DNA of 64,000 nt from Dyella sp. OK004 (GCF_900114495.1 NZ_FOZI01000003.1:744001-808000), one strand, 5' to 3'. Numbered from the stretch's first letter, positions 39,540-53,447 are shown. Notes: a model not told the origin generated them from the letters alone. A program made the numbers and translations.

Positions 39540-40445
39540 ATGAGCACTGAGCCAGTCGAGCCTCAGCCGGTCGCAGCACCGCAAGACGCTTTTGCGTCGG
39601 TACCGCAACAACAGGAAATGCCGCTAGCCATCGTGCGCGGTGAACCGATGTTGCAGATGCCACAAGACCTGTACATCCCTCCGGATGCACTGGAAGTCAT
39701 CCTGGAGGCGTTCGAAGGACCGCTGGATCTCCTGCTGTACCTGATCCGCCGGCAGAACCTGGACATCCTCGATATTCCGATTGCCGAGATCACCCGGCAG
39801 TACATGGAATACATCGACATGATGCGCGACGTGATGCGCCTGGAGCTTGCCGCCGAGTACCTGTTGATGGCGGCGATCCTGGCGGAGATCAAATCGCGCC
39901 TGCTGCTGCCTCGTCCGCCGGTGGAAGAAGGCCTCGAGGAAGACCCCCGCGCCGAACTGGTGCGCAGGCTGCAGGAGTACGAACGCTTCAAGAGGGCGGC
40001 GGAGGATATCGAAGCCCTGCCCCGCATGGAGCGCGACACAGTGGCGGTGCACGCCGACACGGGCGAGCGCACCGTGATCAAGTTGCCGCCGCCGCTGGAT
40101 CTAAAGGAGCTGCTGCTAGCCCTCAAGGACGTGATGCACCGGGCCGAATTGTTCGGGCATCACGCGATCAAGCGTGAGGCGCTCAGCGTGCGCCAGCGCA
40201 TGGGCGAGCTGCTGAGCAAGCTGGACGACAGCAGCTTCCATCGCTTCGAAACGCTGTTCGACCCGACCGAAGGCCGGCTCGGCGTGGTGGTCACCTTCCT
40301 GGCCATGCTGGAACTGGCCAAAGAAATGCTGGTGGAAATCGTGCAGGAGGAGCCGCTGGCTCCGATCTACGTGAAGGCAAAAGTCTCGCACTTCGAAGAA
40401 ATCATCGAAGAGGCCGCTCCCGAACGGGCCTCCGCCGCCGACTGA
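39540..40445 (+). CDS. scpA: Segregation and condensation protein A
   Basis: A 301-residue kleisin that bridges the SMC head domains and, with ScpB, forms the bacterial condensin. Conserved segments are FEGPLDLLLYLIRRQNLDILDIPIAEI and AAEYLLMAAILAEIKSRLLLP. The C-terminal winged-helix part is at 230-290. The ATG at 39540 is favoured; the longer frame from 39417 adds a low-quality N terminus. scpB follows after 36 bp. The SMC partner itself is not in the window. Confidence 0.94.
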   Translation: MSTEPVEPQPVAAPQDAFASVPQQQEMPLAIVRGEPMLQMPQDLYIPPDALEVILEAFEGPLDLLLYLIRRQNLDILDIPIAEITRQYMEYIDMMRDVMRLELAAEYLLMAAILAEIKSRLLLPRPPVEEGLEEDPRAELVRRLQEYERFKRAAEDIEALPRMERDTVAVHADTGERTVIKLPPPLDLKELLLALKDVMHRAELFGHHAIKREALSVRQRMGELLSKLDDSSFHRFETLFDPTEGRLGVVVTFLAMLELAKEMLVEIVQEEPLAPIYVKAKVSHFEEIIEEAAPERASAAD

Positions 40446-40481
40446 GTCGGTACCTGAAAGCATCCGCATCCGATCAAGGCC

Positions 40482-41405
40482 ATGCAGATCGAGCAACTCA
40501 AAAACATTATCGAGGCGGCATTGCTCGCCGCCAGCCAGCCGATGAACGTGCAGCAGCTGGGCGACCTGTTCAACGAGGAAGACGAAGTCGACCGCGAACA
40601 AATCGCCAAGGCGCTGGAAGCGCTGGCCGAGGATTGCACTGGCCGCGGCGTGGAGCTGCGCGAGGTCGCCTCCGGCTTCCGCTACCAGGTGCGCCAGGAC
40701 GTGCATCCGTGGATCTCGCGGATGTGGACGGAAAAGCCCAGCCGCTACTCGCGTGCCTTGCTGGAGACGCTCTCGCTGATCGCGTACCGCCAGCCGATCA
40801 CGCGACCGGAAATCGAACAGATCCGCGGCGTGGTGGTGTCTTCCAACATCATCAAGACGATGGAAGAGCGAGAATGGATCCGCGTGGTGGGCTACCGCGA
40901 CGTGCCCGGCAAGCCGGCCCTGTTCGGCACCACCCGCGCCTTCCTCGACTACTTCAACCTGAAGTCGCTGGACGAACTGCCACCGCTGTCCGAAATCCGC
41001 GACATGGAAGACCCGCAGATGCGGCTGGACAATGACGATATACCCGCCCGCGTCGTGAAGGATCTGCCGATCGATCCGGACGAAGTGGCGGAAGAAGCAG
41101 ACAACACCGAAGGCACCGAAGCCCAGGCGGATACCGCCCGGGAAGGCGCTCACCAAGACGCCGACGACGTTGAGTTCCAGGTCGCCGGCCACGAACACCC
41201 CACTGAACCCGGCAACGACGACAGCCATGTCGCCAGCGAGCCGGTCACCGAACCTGCGCAGCCGGCCGACGCCGACGCTGCCACCTCCGAACCCGACGCG
41301 GCGACGCCCGTCGAGACCCCGACCGTCACTGCCGCCGAGGCAGCGAATCCGCCCGACACCGAACACGGCGAAGGCACGCAAGATACCGAGGAGTACCGCG
41401 CATGA
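40482..41405 (+). CDS. scpB: Segregation and condensation protein B, with acidic tail
   Basis: A 307-residue ScpB. The first ~185 residues are the paired winged-helix domains: LKNIIEAALLAASQPMNVQQL, then SRALLETLSLIAYRQPITRPEIEQIRG (split here over two helices) and PGKPALFGTTRAFLDYF. The remaining ~120 residues are a low-complexity acidic tail rich in Glu, Asp, Ala, Pro and Thr, longer than in most ScpB. The stop overlaps the rluB start in ATGA. Confidence 0.94.
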   Translation: MQIEQLKNIIEAALLAASQPMNVQQLGDLFNEEDEVDREQIAKALEALAEDCTGRGVELREVASGFRYQVRQDVHPWISRMWTEKPSRYSRALLETLSLIAYRQPITRPEIEQIRGVVVSSNIIKTMEEREWIRVVGYRDVPGKPALFGTTRAFLDYFNLKSLDELPPLSEIRDMEDPQMRLDNDDIPARVVKDLPIDPDEVAEEADNTEGTEAQADTAREGAHQDADDVEFQVAGHEHPTEPGNDDSHVASEPVTEPAQPADADAATSEPDAATPVETPTVTAAEAANPPDTEHGEGTQDTEEYRA

Positions 41406-42907
41406 ATGCGCCACAGAAATCCGTTTTGACCCTCAAGCGCGAACCGCGCGATGAAAACACCCCCGCTCTCGAAGAGCGCCTGCACAAAGTGCTGGCCAAC
41501 GCGGGCCTGGGCTCGCGCCGCATGCTCGAGCAGCGTATCCAGGCCGGCGACGTTGAAGTGAACGGCGCCCCCGCAGGCATCGGCGCCAGCGTGCACGCGG
41601 GCGACCGCGTCGTGCTGGACAGCAAGCAGTTCGTGGTCGCCACCGACAATCGCGACGAAACCGAAGTGCTGGTCTACCACAAGCCCGAAGGCGTCGTGAC
41701 CACCCGCGAAGACCCCGAAGGCCGTCCCACCGTGTTCGAACAGCTGCCGCGACTGAAAGGCGCGCGCTGGGTCGCCGTGGGCCGCCTTGACATCAACACC
41801 ACCGGTCTGCTGCTACTCACCACTGACGGCGAACTGGCCAACGCACTGATGCATCCGCGTAGTGGACTCGAGCGCGAATACCTGTGCCGCGTGCACGGCG
41901 AAGTGCCCGATGAGCTCATCGAAAAGCTGAAGGCCGGCGTGGAACTGGAAGACGGCCCCGCCCGCTTCGACGAAATCGCGGTGATCAGCCGCGGCGGCAG
42001 CCACAGCTGGTTCCGCGTAGTGATCCGCGAAGGCCGCAACCGCGAAGTGCGCCGCCTGTGGGATTCGCAAGGCTTCCTGGTCAGCCGCCTCAAGCGTATC
42101 CGTTACGGCAGTGTCGAACTGCCGCGTGCATTGCGCCGTGGCGACTGCGAAGCGCTGGGCGAAGATGCGGTGAAGCAGCTGCGTCAGGTGAGCGGCCTCG
42201 GCGCACCGCAGCCGGTGCTCACCTTGAGCCCTGTGCTGCATCAGCGTCGCGCCACCCGCAACGTTACTGAATATCGACCTGAGCGCGGCACCGGCACCGC
42301 ATGGAGCAGCGCTCATCACGACGAGGCCCGCGAACTGCGCGCCTTCGACCGCATTCGCGAAGAACCCGCCCGCGGCAAGCAGCAGCGTCGCCGCCCGGGC
42401 AAGGAAGTGAATGGCAACGTGGCGCGCCCCGAGCGTGCACCGAGCGCCGCCGGTCGCTACAAGGGCAAGCGCGGTGTAGCACCAGGACAGGAGCTGCCGT
42501 CCGTGCGCACCTGGTTCGCCGGTGAAAGCCGCGATGGCGGTGGCAGTAGTAGCGGCGGTGGCGGTGGCGGCGGTCGTACTGGCCGTGGCGGCTTCGGCGG
42601 CGGTAACGCCGCTGGCGCTGGCGGCAATCGTCGCGGCCCCGGCGGCGGCAAGCCGGCGGGCGCTCGTTCGGCCGATGGCCGTAGCGGCAATCCCTATGGC
42701 GGCTTTGGTGGCGGCGGCAGTCGCGGACCCGGTGGTGGCAATCGCCAAGGTCAGGGTCAGGGCCAAGGTCAGGGCGGCCGACCGCAAGGTCGCGGTGGCA
42801 ATCGACCGCAGGGTGGCGGCGGCGGTAACCGACCGCACGGCGGTGGCGGTCGCCCCCAGGGTGGTGGTGGCCGTAGCGGCGGCGGCAATCGTGGCGGCAA
42901 TCGCTAA
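41402..42907 (+). CDS. rluB: 23S rRNA pseudouridine(2605) synthase with Gly/Arg-rich tail
   Basis: A 501-residue RsuA-family synthase. An S4 domain (about 24-75) precedes the catalytic domain with VGRLDINTTGLLLLTTDG, in which the Asp is catalytic, and GRNREVRRLW. Homology ends near residue 290. The final ~200 residues are basic, then very Gly-rich with repeated GGG, GGN and RPQG units, resembling RGG-box RNA-binding tails. It is co-translated with scpB (ATGA). The scpA-scpB-rluB grouping is common in proteobacteria. Confidence 0.93.
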   Translation: MNAPQKSVLTLKREPRDENTPALEERLHKVLANAGLGSRRMLEQRIQAGDVEVNGAPAGIGASVHAGDRVVLDSKQFVVATDNRDETEVLVYHKPEGVVTTREDPEGRPTVFEQLPRLKGARWVAVGRLDINTTGLLLLTTDGELANALMHPRSGLEREYLCRVHGEVPDELIEKLKAGVELEDGPARFDEIAVISRGGSHSWFRVVIREGRNREVRRLWDSQGFLVSRLKRIRYGSVELPRALRRGDCEALGEDAVKQLRQVSGLGAPQPVLTLSPVLHQRRATRNVTEYRPERGTGTAWSSAHHDEARELRAFDRIREEPARGKQQRRRPGKEVNGNVARPERAPSAAGRYKGKRGVAPGQELPSVRTWFAGESRDGGGSSSGGGGGGGRTGRGGFGGGNAAGAGGNRRGPGGGKPAGARSADGRSGNPYGGFGGGGSRGPGGGNRQGQGQGQGQGGRPQGRGGNRPQGGGGGNRPHGGGGRPQGGGGRSGGGNRGGNR

Positions 42908-42923
42908 GCATTGACGCGGCCCG

Positions 42924-43274
42924 ATGACTCACGTCCGCATCTACCACAACAACCGCTGCTCCAAATCACGCGCCACACTGGCGCTGCTACAGGAGCGCGG
43001 TTGTGACTGCGAGGTCATCAACTACCTCGAAACACCGCCAAGCATGGATGAACTCACCGAGCTGCTCGATCAGCTCGGCATAACGCCACGCGAATTGCTG
43101 CGCAAAAGTGAGCCGGAATACGCCGAGCTGGGCCTGGACGACCCCACACTAAGCGACAGCGCGTTGATTGCCGCGATGACTGTCCATCCGCGCCTGATCG
43201 AACGCCCAATTGTCGTCGCGCATGGCAAGGCCGCACTGGGTCGCCCACCGGAAGCGGTACTGGGCATTCTCTAA
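42924..43274 (+). CDS. arsC: Arsenate reductase (glutaredoxin-type), ArsC family
   Basis: A 116-residue ArsC/Spx-fold protein. The catalytic Cys is in HNNRCSKSRATLALL, and the later Arg-containing RPIVVAHGKAALGRPPE is the ArsC signature. It should reduce arsenate to arsenite with glutaredoxin. There is no arsR, arsB or ars operon nearby, so it may be the chromosomal housekeeping copy. It begins 16 bp after rluB and stands convergent with truD. Confidence 0.9.
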   Translation: MTHVRIYHNNRCSKSRATLALLQERGCDCEVINYLETPPSMDELTELLDQLGITPRELLRKSEPEYAELGLDDPTLSDSALIAAMTVHPRLIERPIVVAHGKAALGRPPEAVLGIL

Positions 43275-43280
43275 AGGGCC

Positions 43281-43308
43281 GATCGGGGTGACGACACTCA
43301 CCCCGATC
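43281..43308. terminator. Hairpin between convergent arsC and truD
   Basis: A perfect 11-bp stem GATCGGGGTGA/TCACCCCGATC with a six-base loop, seven bases past the arsC stop. No T run on either side, but it is the only candidate terminator here. Confidence 0.55.
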
Positions 43309-43314
43309 TGTCAC

Positions 43315-44322
43315 TCATGTCTGCGCGAGCTCGCGCACGATCACCGTGGCATAAGCGCCGGCCGGCAACTCGAAAGCCAGCTCCAGCGCATCGTCTTCCA
43401 ACCATCGCCATTTCAGATCTTTGGGAATCAGGCGTAGCGGACGCCGCTCCTGGTCCATGCGCGCCGCCGCGAGACCCTCGGCCAGATCGTTGTTGGCGGT
43501 GGCTATCTCGTTTTCCAACGTTGCCACGTCTGCGCCTGCCGGCGTGGCGCCCTGCCCCCACAGCGGACCGGACGGATGGATATCCGCACGCGCCAGGCGA
43601 TCCGCCAGCGCCGCGTCGAACGGCTCGGGCCCGAACCACGAACGCGTACCTGCCAGCGACCAGATCTCGCCTTCCATAGGTGTATCCCACGCGTTGCGTT
43701 CCACGCGAGCCGACAACAAGGCGTTGAAGATATGCGAGCGCGCCGCCGACAACAGGAAGGAACGCTTGTCGCGATCCACCCGCTTCCCGCCGAACATCGC
43801 GCGCGCCTGCGCCACATTGCCGCCTTCGCGACCGAAGCGCTGCTCGCCAAAGTAGTTCGGCACACCGCGATCCGCGATCTGCCTCAACACTTGCTCAGCC
43901 GCCTCGCGATCACCCTGCACCTGTCGCAATACCAGCACAAACCGATTGCCGCGCAAGGCGCCACGCTTGAGCTTGCGCTTGTGGCGCGTCGCGGCCAGCA
44001 CCTTCACTTCGGCATGTGGAAACGCCGACCAGTCGGGATCCGGCTTACCGGCCAATTGCACCGAGAACGTCTGCCGGGTAACGGCATGGCGATCCTTCAA
44101 GCCGGCATAACCCACATTAAGGGGCGGTATCTCTGCAAAGCGAGCCAGCTCGCGCGCCACCCAGTCCGTATTGGCGCCGCGCTTTTCTACCCATAGCAAG
44201 GCGTGCTCGCCTTCGCCATCAGCGTCGTAGCCCAGGATTTCCTCCACCTGGAAGTCTTCCGGTGTACTGCGCAGCTGCGCCGTAAGCGGCGGGTGGCCGT
44301 AGGCGTAAGGGAGTTCGCTCAT
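43315..44322 (-). CDS. truD: tRNA pseudouridine(13) synthase TruD
   Basis: A 335-residue synthase for pseudouridine 13 in tRNA-Glu. The catalytic aspartate is in GLKDRHAVTRQTFSV, and RGNRFVLVLR and VPNYFGEQRFG are the other TruD hallmarks. Normal length. It ends a ten-gene minus-strand run from pyrG. In E. coli truD follows ispF directly; here mgtE lies between them, 37 bp upstream. Confidence 0.96.
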   Translation of the reverse strand: MSELPYAYGHPPLTAQLRSTPEDFQVEEILGYDADGEGEHALLWVEKRGANTDWVARELARFAEIPPLNVGYAGLKDRHAVTRQTFSVQLAGKPDPDWSAFPHAEVKVLAATRHKRKLKRGALRGNRFVLVLRQVQGDREAAEQVLRQIADRGVPNYFGEQRFGREGGNVAQARAMFGGKRVDRDKRSFLLSAARSHIFNALLSARVERNAWDTPMEGEIWSLAGTRSWFGPEPFDAALADRLARADIHPSGPLWGQGATPAGADVATLENEIATANNDLAEGLAAARMDQERRPLRLIPKDLKWRWLEDDALELAFELPAGAYATVIVRELAQT

Positions 44323-44359
44323 GAATAAAGAAACCGCAAAAGGAGAAAGCCGGAGGGCA

Positions 44360-45802
44360 TTACATCAGGAACAGCGTGGCAAGCCCGAGAAAAATAAAAA
44401 AACCGCCACTGTCGGTCATGGCGGTGATCAACACACTGGAACCTAACGCGGGATCGCGACCGAAGCGCGTCATCAGCATCGGAATACCAACCCCGCAGAA
44501 GGCAGCCAGCAACAGATTCAGCGTCATCGCTGCGGTCATCACCGCGCCCAGCGCAAGATTCCCATAAAGCAACCAGGCCACCATACCGATCACACTGCCC
44601 CATACCAGGCCGTTGACCAGCGACACACCGAGCTCTTTGCGCCACAAGCGTTTGGCGCTATCCGGCGTGATCTGATCAAGCGCCATCGCGCGCACGATCA
44701 TGGTGATGGTCTGGTTGCCTGAGTTGCCGCCGATGCCGGCGACGATCGGCATCAGCGCGGCCAGCGCAACCAGCTGCTGGATGGAGCCCTCAAACAGACC
44801 GATGACGCGCGAGGCGATAAACGCCGTCACCAGATTGATCGCCAGCCAGGCCCAGCGATTGCGTAGCGATTTCCACACCGAGGCGAAGATATCTTCCTCT
44901 TCGCGCAGACCGCCGCGACTCAGGGCCTCGCTTTCGCCTTCTTCGCGGATCACATCGACCATGGAGTCGATGGTGATGCGTCCGATCAGATGGCCCCTGT
45001 CGTCCACCACCGGCGCGGTGACCAGGTCGTAGCGTTCGAACGCCTGCGCCACTTCGTAGGCATCGTCGCCAGGATGGAAGGTGTTGACGTCCGGCGCCAT
45101 CACCTCGCTCACCATCTTCTCGGGCGAGTTCACCAGCAGCCAGTGCAGCGGCAACACGCCGGTGAGCAGGTTGTCGTGGTTCACCACGAACAGCTTGTCG
45201 GTCTGGCCCGGCAATTCTTCAAAACGGCGCAGGTAGCGCAGCACGGTCTCGAGACTCACATCCTCGCGGATAGTGACCATCTCGAAATCCATCAGCGCGC
45301 CGACTTGGTCGTCCTTCCACGACAGCGCCGACTGCAGTTGTTCACGCTGCTGCGCGTCGAGACTGGCCATCAGCTCGGGCAGTACTTCGGTCGGGAGATC
45401 CTCGACGAGGTCGGCCAGCTCGTCCGCTTCCAGCGGCTCCACGGCGGCGAGGATTTCACCCTGATCCATATCCGCGATCAGCGATTCGCGGACCGAATCT
45501 GAAACCTCGAGCAGGATTTCGCCGTCGCGGTCAGCCTTCACCAGCTGCCAGACGGTGAGGCGATCCTCCAGCGGCAGCGCTTCCAGGATGTAGGCGATGT
45601 CCGCTGGATGCAGCCCATCCAGCTGCCGCTGCAATTCAGCCAGATGCTGCCGGTGCAGCAGGTTGTCCACCAAATCCTGGTGCGGGCCATGCTGGCTATG
45701 CGCGACCTGTTCGACCAGCTTGTGCCGGCGCAGCAGATCGATGATTGCATCCAGTTGCTCGTGCAACCGGTGGGCGGAGCCGCGGGCCTCCGCCTCGCTC
45801 AT
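44360..45802 (-). CDS. mgtE: Magnesium transporter MgtE
   Basis: A 480-residue MgtE Mg2+ channel. The cytoplasmic part has an N-terminal MgtE-N domain (about 30-155: helices ending [18 protein letters not shown]) and two CBS domains (about 160-300), the Mg2+ sensor. Five membrane helices follow, with [20 protein letters not shown] forming the pore signature. The start overlaps the ispF stop in ATGA, so it is translationally coupled to isoprenoid genes, an unusual place for this gene. A longer frame to 45910 is not needed. Confidence 0.95.
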   Translation of the reverse strand: MSEAEARGSAHRLHEQLDAIIDLLRRHKLVEQVAHSQHGPHQDLVDNLLHRQHLAELQRQLDGLHPADIAYILEALPLEDRLTVWQLVKADRDGEILLEVSDSVRESLIADMDQGEILAAVEPLEADELADLVEDLPTEVLPELMASLDAQQREQLQSALSWKDDQVGALMDFEMVTIREDVSLETVLRYLRRFEELPGQTDKLFVVNHDNLLTGVLPLHWLLVNSPEKMVSEVMAPDVNTFHPGDDAYEVAQAFERYDLVTAPVVDDRGHLIGRITIDSMVDVIREEGESEALSRGGLREEEDIFASVWKSLRNRWAWLAINLVTAFIASRVIGLFEGSIQQLVALAALMPIVAGIGGNSGNQTITMIVRAMALDQITPDSAKRLWRKELGVSLVNGLVWGSVIGMVAWLLYGNLALGAVMTAAMTLNLLLAAFCGVGIPMLMTRFGRDPALGSSVLITAMTDSGGFFIFLGLATLFLM

Positions 45803-46275
45803 GCCAGAACCAGCAGTACGCAGGCCTGGGCGGCGATACCTTCGCCACGCCCGGTAAAGCCGAGCTTCTCCGTAGTGGTGGCTTTGACGCTGATACGCTC
45901 GACTTCGCAACCCAGCTCTTCAGCGATGCATTCGCGCATCGCCTGCGCATGCGGGCCGACCTTCGGCAGCTCGCAGATCACCGTGATGTCGGCGTTACCG
46001 ATTGCGTAGCCTTGCTCGCGCATCAGGGTGGCCGCATGGCGCAGGAAGATCCGGCTTTCGGCACCGCGCCAGCGTTCCTGCGACGGCGGAAAATGGCGAC
46101 CGATGTCGCCCAGCGCCAGCGCACCGAAGATCGCATCGCACAGGGCATGGATCGCCACATCGCCATCCGAATGCGCCACTACGCCATGGCTATGCGGCAC
46201 ACGCACGCCGCCCAGCATGATGTGATCACCATCGCCGAAGGCGTGTACGTCGAAACCCTGGCCGATCCGCATCAT
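45799..46275 (-). CDS. ispF: 2-C-methyl-D-erythritol 2,4-cyclodiphosphate synthase
   Basis: A 158-residue IspF, fifth step of the MEP isoprenoid pathway. GQGFDVHAF at the N terminus carries the metal ligands; [22 protein letters not shown] and [20 protein letters not shown] are the rest of the signature. It forms trimers. It lies 13 bp after ispD, as in most proteobacteria, and overlaps mgtE by four bases. Confidence 0.97.
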   Translation of the reverse strand: MMRIGQGFDVHAFGDGDHIMLGGVRVPHSHGVVAHSDGDVAIHALCDAIFGALALGDIGRHFPPSQERWRGAESRIFLRHAATLMREQGYAIGNADITVICELPKVGPHAQAMRECIAEELGCEVERISVKATTTEKLGFTGRGEGIAAQACVLLVLA

Positions 46276-46288
46276 GCGCCTGCTCTCC

Positions 46289-46978
46289 TCAAAGCGTCTT
46301 GCCCAGAAGGAACTCGGCCAGCGCGAAATCGCTGGCCGTCGTCACCTTGATATTGTCCTCGGCCCCTTCGACGAGCAATGGGGCGAAGCCTGCATGCTCC
46401 ATTGCCATCGCCTCGTCGCTGACCTTCAGCCCGCGCGCAGCGGCGACGCGCAACGCGGCTGCCAGTTCCGCGCGGCGGAACATCTGCGGCGTGAACGCAC
46501 GCCAGCGCTCGTCGCGCGGCTCGGTGATCTGGCTATGGCCCGACGCATCGGCGCGCTTCAGCGTATCGCGCAACGGCGCACCCAACAGGCCACCGCCCGC
46601 TGCCGTGCCCAACTCGATAAGACGACTGATGTCTGCCATTCGCACGCAGGGACGCGCTGCATCGTGCACCAGTACGAATGCATCACCGACAATGTCCGCG
46701 GGCAATGCCTCCACGCCAGCCAGCACTGAATCGCAGCGCTCTGCGCCACCGACGGTTGTGCGTACCGGCTTGCCGCCAAGCTGATCGATACCCGACCAGA
46801 GTTCATCGTCCGCCCCAAGCACCACCATCAAGCCGGCAATGCGCGGGTGCGCCGACAGCCGCTCCAGCGTATGCAGGATCAAAGGCCGGCCAGCCAGTGA
46901 CAGATATTGCTTGGGAATATCCCCGCCGACCCGGGCGCCACGCCCGGCCGCCGGAACCACACACCACAGTGACGTCAT
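46289..46978 (-). CDS. ispD: 2-C-methyl-D-erythritol 4-phosphate cytidylyltransferase
   Basis: A 229-residue IspD, third step of the MEP pathway, joining CTP to methylerythritol phosphate. [20 protein letters not shown] is the nucleotide-binding loop; [12 protein letters not shown] is the metal and substrate site. The start is either ATG 46978 or a GTG at 46984 that overlaps the ftsB stop in GTGA; the family N terminus does not decide it. Confidence 0.95.
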   Translation of the reverse strand: MTSLWCVVPAAGRGARVGGDIPKQYLSLAGRPLILHTLERLSAHPRIAGLMVVLGADDELWSGIDQLGGKPVRTTVGGAERCDSVLAGVEALPADIVGDAFVLVHDAARPCVRMADISRLIELGTAAGGGLLGAPLRDTLKRADASGHSQITEPRDERWRAFTPQMFRRAELAAALRVAAARGLKVSDEAMAMEHAGFAPLLVEGAEDNIKVTTASDFALAEFLLGKTL

Positions 46979-46980
46979 GC

Positions 46981-47310
46981 TCACTGCCCGCTGTTGTTGC
47001 TATTGGCTGGCGGCGCCACGCTGCTGGCGGCGCCGGGCTTCTCGACTACCTGATAGAAGGTCTCACCCGGACGGACCAGACCCAGCTCGGCGCGTGCGCG
47101 GGCTTCCACCGCCTGCTCGCCGTGCTTGAGATCATCCACGTCCGCACCCAGCGCCTGATTGCGCTGGAGCAGCCGCTGGTTGTCCTCGGTCTGCTTCTTC
47201 ACCGCGGCGCGTAGGGTTTCCACTTCGTGCACGCCACCGTTGCCGGTCCACAGTTTGATCTGTAGACCGATCAGGACCAGGAGCAAGATCAGGGCGATCC
47301 AGCGCAGCAT
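46981..47310 (-). CDS. ftsB: Cell division protein FtsB
   Basis: A 109-residue bitopic protein of the divisome, which pairs with FtsL and FtsQ at the septum. One membrane helix at residues 4-22 (WIALILLLVLIGLQIKLW) is followed by a heptad-rich coiled coil (about 30-72: LRAAVKKQTEDNQRLLQRN) and the conserved EARARAELGLVRPGETFYQVV. The Ala/Asn/Ser-rich C-terminal tail is extra. It lies 19 bp after eno, as in E. coli. Confidence 0.94.
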   Translation of the reverse strand: MLRWIALILLLVLIGLQIKLWTGNGGVHEVETLRAAVKKQTEDNQRLLQRNQALGADVDDLKHGEQAVEARARAELGLVRPGETFYQVVEKPGAASSVAPPANSNNSGQ

Positions 47311-47329
47311 GGGCCGTCCGTTGCCTCGA

Positions 47330-48649
<1,320 letters not shown>

Positions 48650-48996
48650 TTACGCAATAAAGATGAGGACGCAAAACAGCACAAGAAAAAGCAGATTCAA
48701 AAGCAGTCCGAGGCGCGCATAAAACTTGCGCTGCGCGGGACGCCATCCGGCCACCAGCCCCAGCACGAGGCCAAGCAGCGCAGCCGGCCAGGCAAACAGT
48801 GCCCCATACATCACTCCTGCAAAGAGGAGGTAGATCGAATTTTTGTCCGATGCTGACGAGCCCACGGCCAGGCCAAGTAACCCCAGGACGAGAGGACCAA
48901 GCAGCGCAACAAGACCAAGCGCGAAGGAAGCTATACCCCACTTCGAGTGCTTGGGAAACGAGGTTGTCGCGATGCTCGCCTCGGCCATGTCGCGAT

Positions 48997-49000
<4 letters not shown>
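48650..49000 (-). CDS. Small membrane protein of unknown function between kdsA and eno
   Basis: A 116-residue protein with three or four hydrophobic helices ([64 protein letters not shown]). It resembles small DUF4190-like membrane proteins in the spacing of Gly-rich helices, but I do not recognise the family with certainty. The ATG overlaps the kdsA stop in ATGA, so it is expressed with the operon. E. coli has no gene in this position. Confidence 0.75.
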
Positions 49001-51614
<2,614 letters not shown>

Positions 51615-51627
51615 CTAGCATGAACGG

Positions 51628-53427
51628 ATGAGCCAAGCCATTCCCTCTCGCCTCGCCGCCCTGCGGCAGACCATGCGCCAGCACGGCGTTACCGCCTGCC
51701 TGATCCCCAGCGCCGATCCGCACCTTTCCGAATATCTACCCGCGCACTGGCAGGCACGCGCTTGGCTGTCCGGCTTTACCGGCTCGGCCGGCATCCTGGT
51801 GGTGACCCAGAGCCATGCGGGCCTGTGGACCGATTCGCGCTACTTCGCCCAGGCCGAAAAGGAATTGGCTGACAGCGGCATCGGGTTGATGAAACAGCGC
51901 GTGGCGCATACGCCTGAGCATCTCGAATGGCTGCAGCAACACGTAGGTGAAGGCGAGGTGCTCGCCGCGGCCGGTGACAGCTTGGCGCTGACCACCCAGC
52001 GCCAGATCGAACACCGTTTCATCGAGACCGGCGCCCGCCTGCGCACCGATCTGGATCTGCCTGGCGCCATCTGGACTGATCGGCCGCCCTTACCGGCCGC
52101 GCTGGTCATCGAGCACGCGCTGCGCTATGCCAGCGTATCCCGCGCCGACAAGTTCACGCGCCTGCGCAGCGCGATGCGCAAGCTCGGTGCCAGTCACCAT
52201 CTAATATCCAGCCTGGATGATATCGCCTGGCTGACCAACCTGCGCGGCAGCGATGTGGAGTGCAACCCGGTCTTCCTTTCGCACCTGCTGGTCGCCGCCG
52301 ATGGGCGCGCCACCTTGTTCATCGGTCGCGGCAAGCTGAGCGATGCCCTGGTTGCCGCCTTGGCTGCCGATGGCGTCCTGCTCGCCGACTACGCCACAGT
52401 CACCGATGCGCTGGGCGAGCTGGGCGCGAATGACAGCCTGTTGCTGGATCCTGCCCGCGTAGTCAGCGCCATCGCCGCGGCGATCCCGCCGGCGGTCCGG
52501 CGCATCGAGACAGCCAATCCTTCCACCTCGCACAAAGCGCGCAAGGGCGAGGCGGAGCTGGATCACATCCGCGAAGTCATGCGCCGCGACGGCGCCGCCC
52601 TGGTGCGGGCCTTCCGCCGCCTGGAAGAACGCCTGATCGTCGGCATGACCCAGACCGAGCTGGACGTGGATACGCTGTTGCGCGAGGAACGCTCCGCCCA
52701 GCCCGACTTTGTCGGCGAGAGCTTTGCCACCATCGCCGGCTACCAGGCCAACGGCGCGCTGCCGCATTACCGGGCCACGCCGGAAAGCCACAGCACGCTT
52801 AAACCGCAGGGACTGCTGCTGGTCGATTCTGGCGGCCAGTACCTGGGCGGGACCACCGATATCACCCGTGTGCTGGCGCTGGGCGAGACCACGCCCGAAC
52901 AGCGCCGCGATGCCACCCTGGTCATGAAGGGGCTGATCGCCCTCTCCCGCGCACGCTTTCCCAAAGGTGCCAACGGTCCGCAGCTCGATGCACTGGCGCG
53001 CGCGCCGCTATGGGCCAGCGGCATGGACTACGGCCATGGCACCGGTCATGGTGTGGGCTTCTTCCTCAATGTGCATGAGGGCCCACAGAGCATCCGTCCA
53101 CCGGTATCGGGTGGCGCACTGGTTGCGCTGGAGCCAGGCATGATCACTTCGATCGAGCCGGGCCTGTACAAGCCCGGCCGGCACGGCATCCGCCACGAAA
53201 ACCTGGCTGTGGTGGTGGAAGCCGATCTCACCGAATTCGGTGAGTTCTACGCCTTCGAAGCGCTGACCCTGTGCCCATTTGACCGCCGCGCGCTGGAGCC
53301 CAGCCTACTCAACCCCGAAGAACGCGCCTGGCTGGACGACTACCACGCCACCGTGCGCGCCGCGCTCAGCCCACTACTGGAAGATGCCGATCTGCTGTGG
53401 CTGGAGCGGCACTGCGCGCCGCTCTGA
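51628..53427 (+). CDS. Xaa-Pro aminopeptidase (M24B family, eukaryote-like length)
   Basis: A 599-residue metallopeptidase with two creatinase-like N-terminal domains (about 1-300) and a C-terminal pita-bread catalytic domain. The metal ligands are visible: Asp in LLVDSGGQY, Asp in GGTTDITRV, His in GHGTGHGVGFFLNVHEGP, and Glu in TSIEPGLYK and GIRHENLAVV. It removes residues preceding proline. The three-domain length matches the XPNPEP1/PepP2 type found in many proteobacteria rather than the 440-residue E. coli PepP. It is divergent from pyrG by 133 bp. Confidence 0.93.
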   Translation: MSQAIPSRLAALRQTMRQHGVTACLIPSADPHLSEYLPAHWQARAWLSGFTGSAGILVVTQSHAGLWTDSRYFAQAEKELADSGIGLMKQRVAHTPEHLEWLQQHVGEGEVLAAAGDSLALTTQRQIEHRFIETGARLRTDLDLPGAIWTDRPPLPAALVIEHALRYASVSRADKFTRLRSAMRKLGASHHLISSLDDIAWLTNLRGSDVECNPVFLSHLLVAADGRATLFIGRGKLSDALVAALAADGVLLADYATVTDALGELGANDSLLLDPARVVSAIAAAIPPAVRRIETANPSTSHKARKGEAELDHIREVMRRDGAALVRAFRRLEERLIVGMTQTELDVDTLLREERSAQPDFVGESFATIAGYQANGALPHYRATPESHSTLKPQGLLLVDSGGQYLGGTTDITRVLALGETTPEQRRDATLVMKGLIALSRARFPKGANGPQLDALARAPLWASGMDYGHGTGHGVGFFLNVHEGPQSIRPPVSGGALVALEPGMITSIEPGLYKPGRHGIRHENLAVVVEADLTEFGEFYAFEALTLCPFDRRALEPSLLNPEERAWLDDYHATVRAALSPLLEDADLLWLERHCAPL

Positions 53428-53447
53428 CCGGAAACCCCACGAAGACT

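Noticed and set aside
39353-39550. 65-codon frame before scpA
   Set aside because: No ribosome site and overlaps the scpA start in another frame; no similarity seen.
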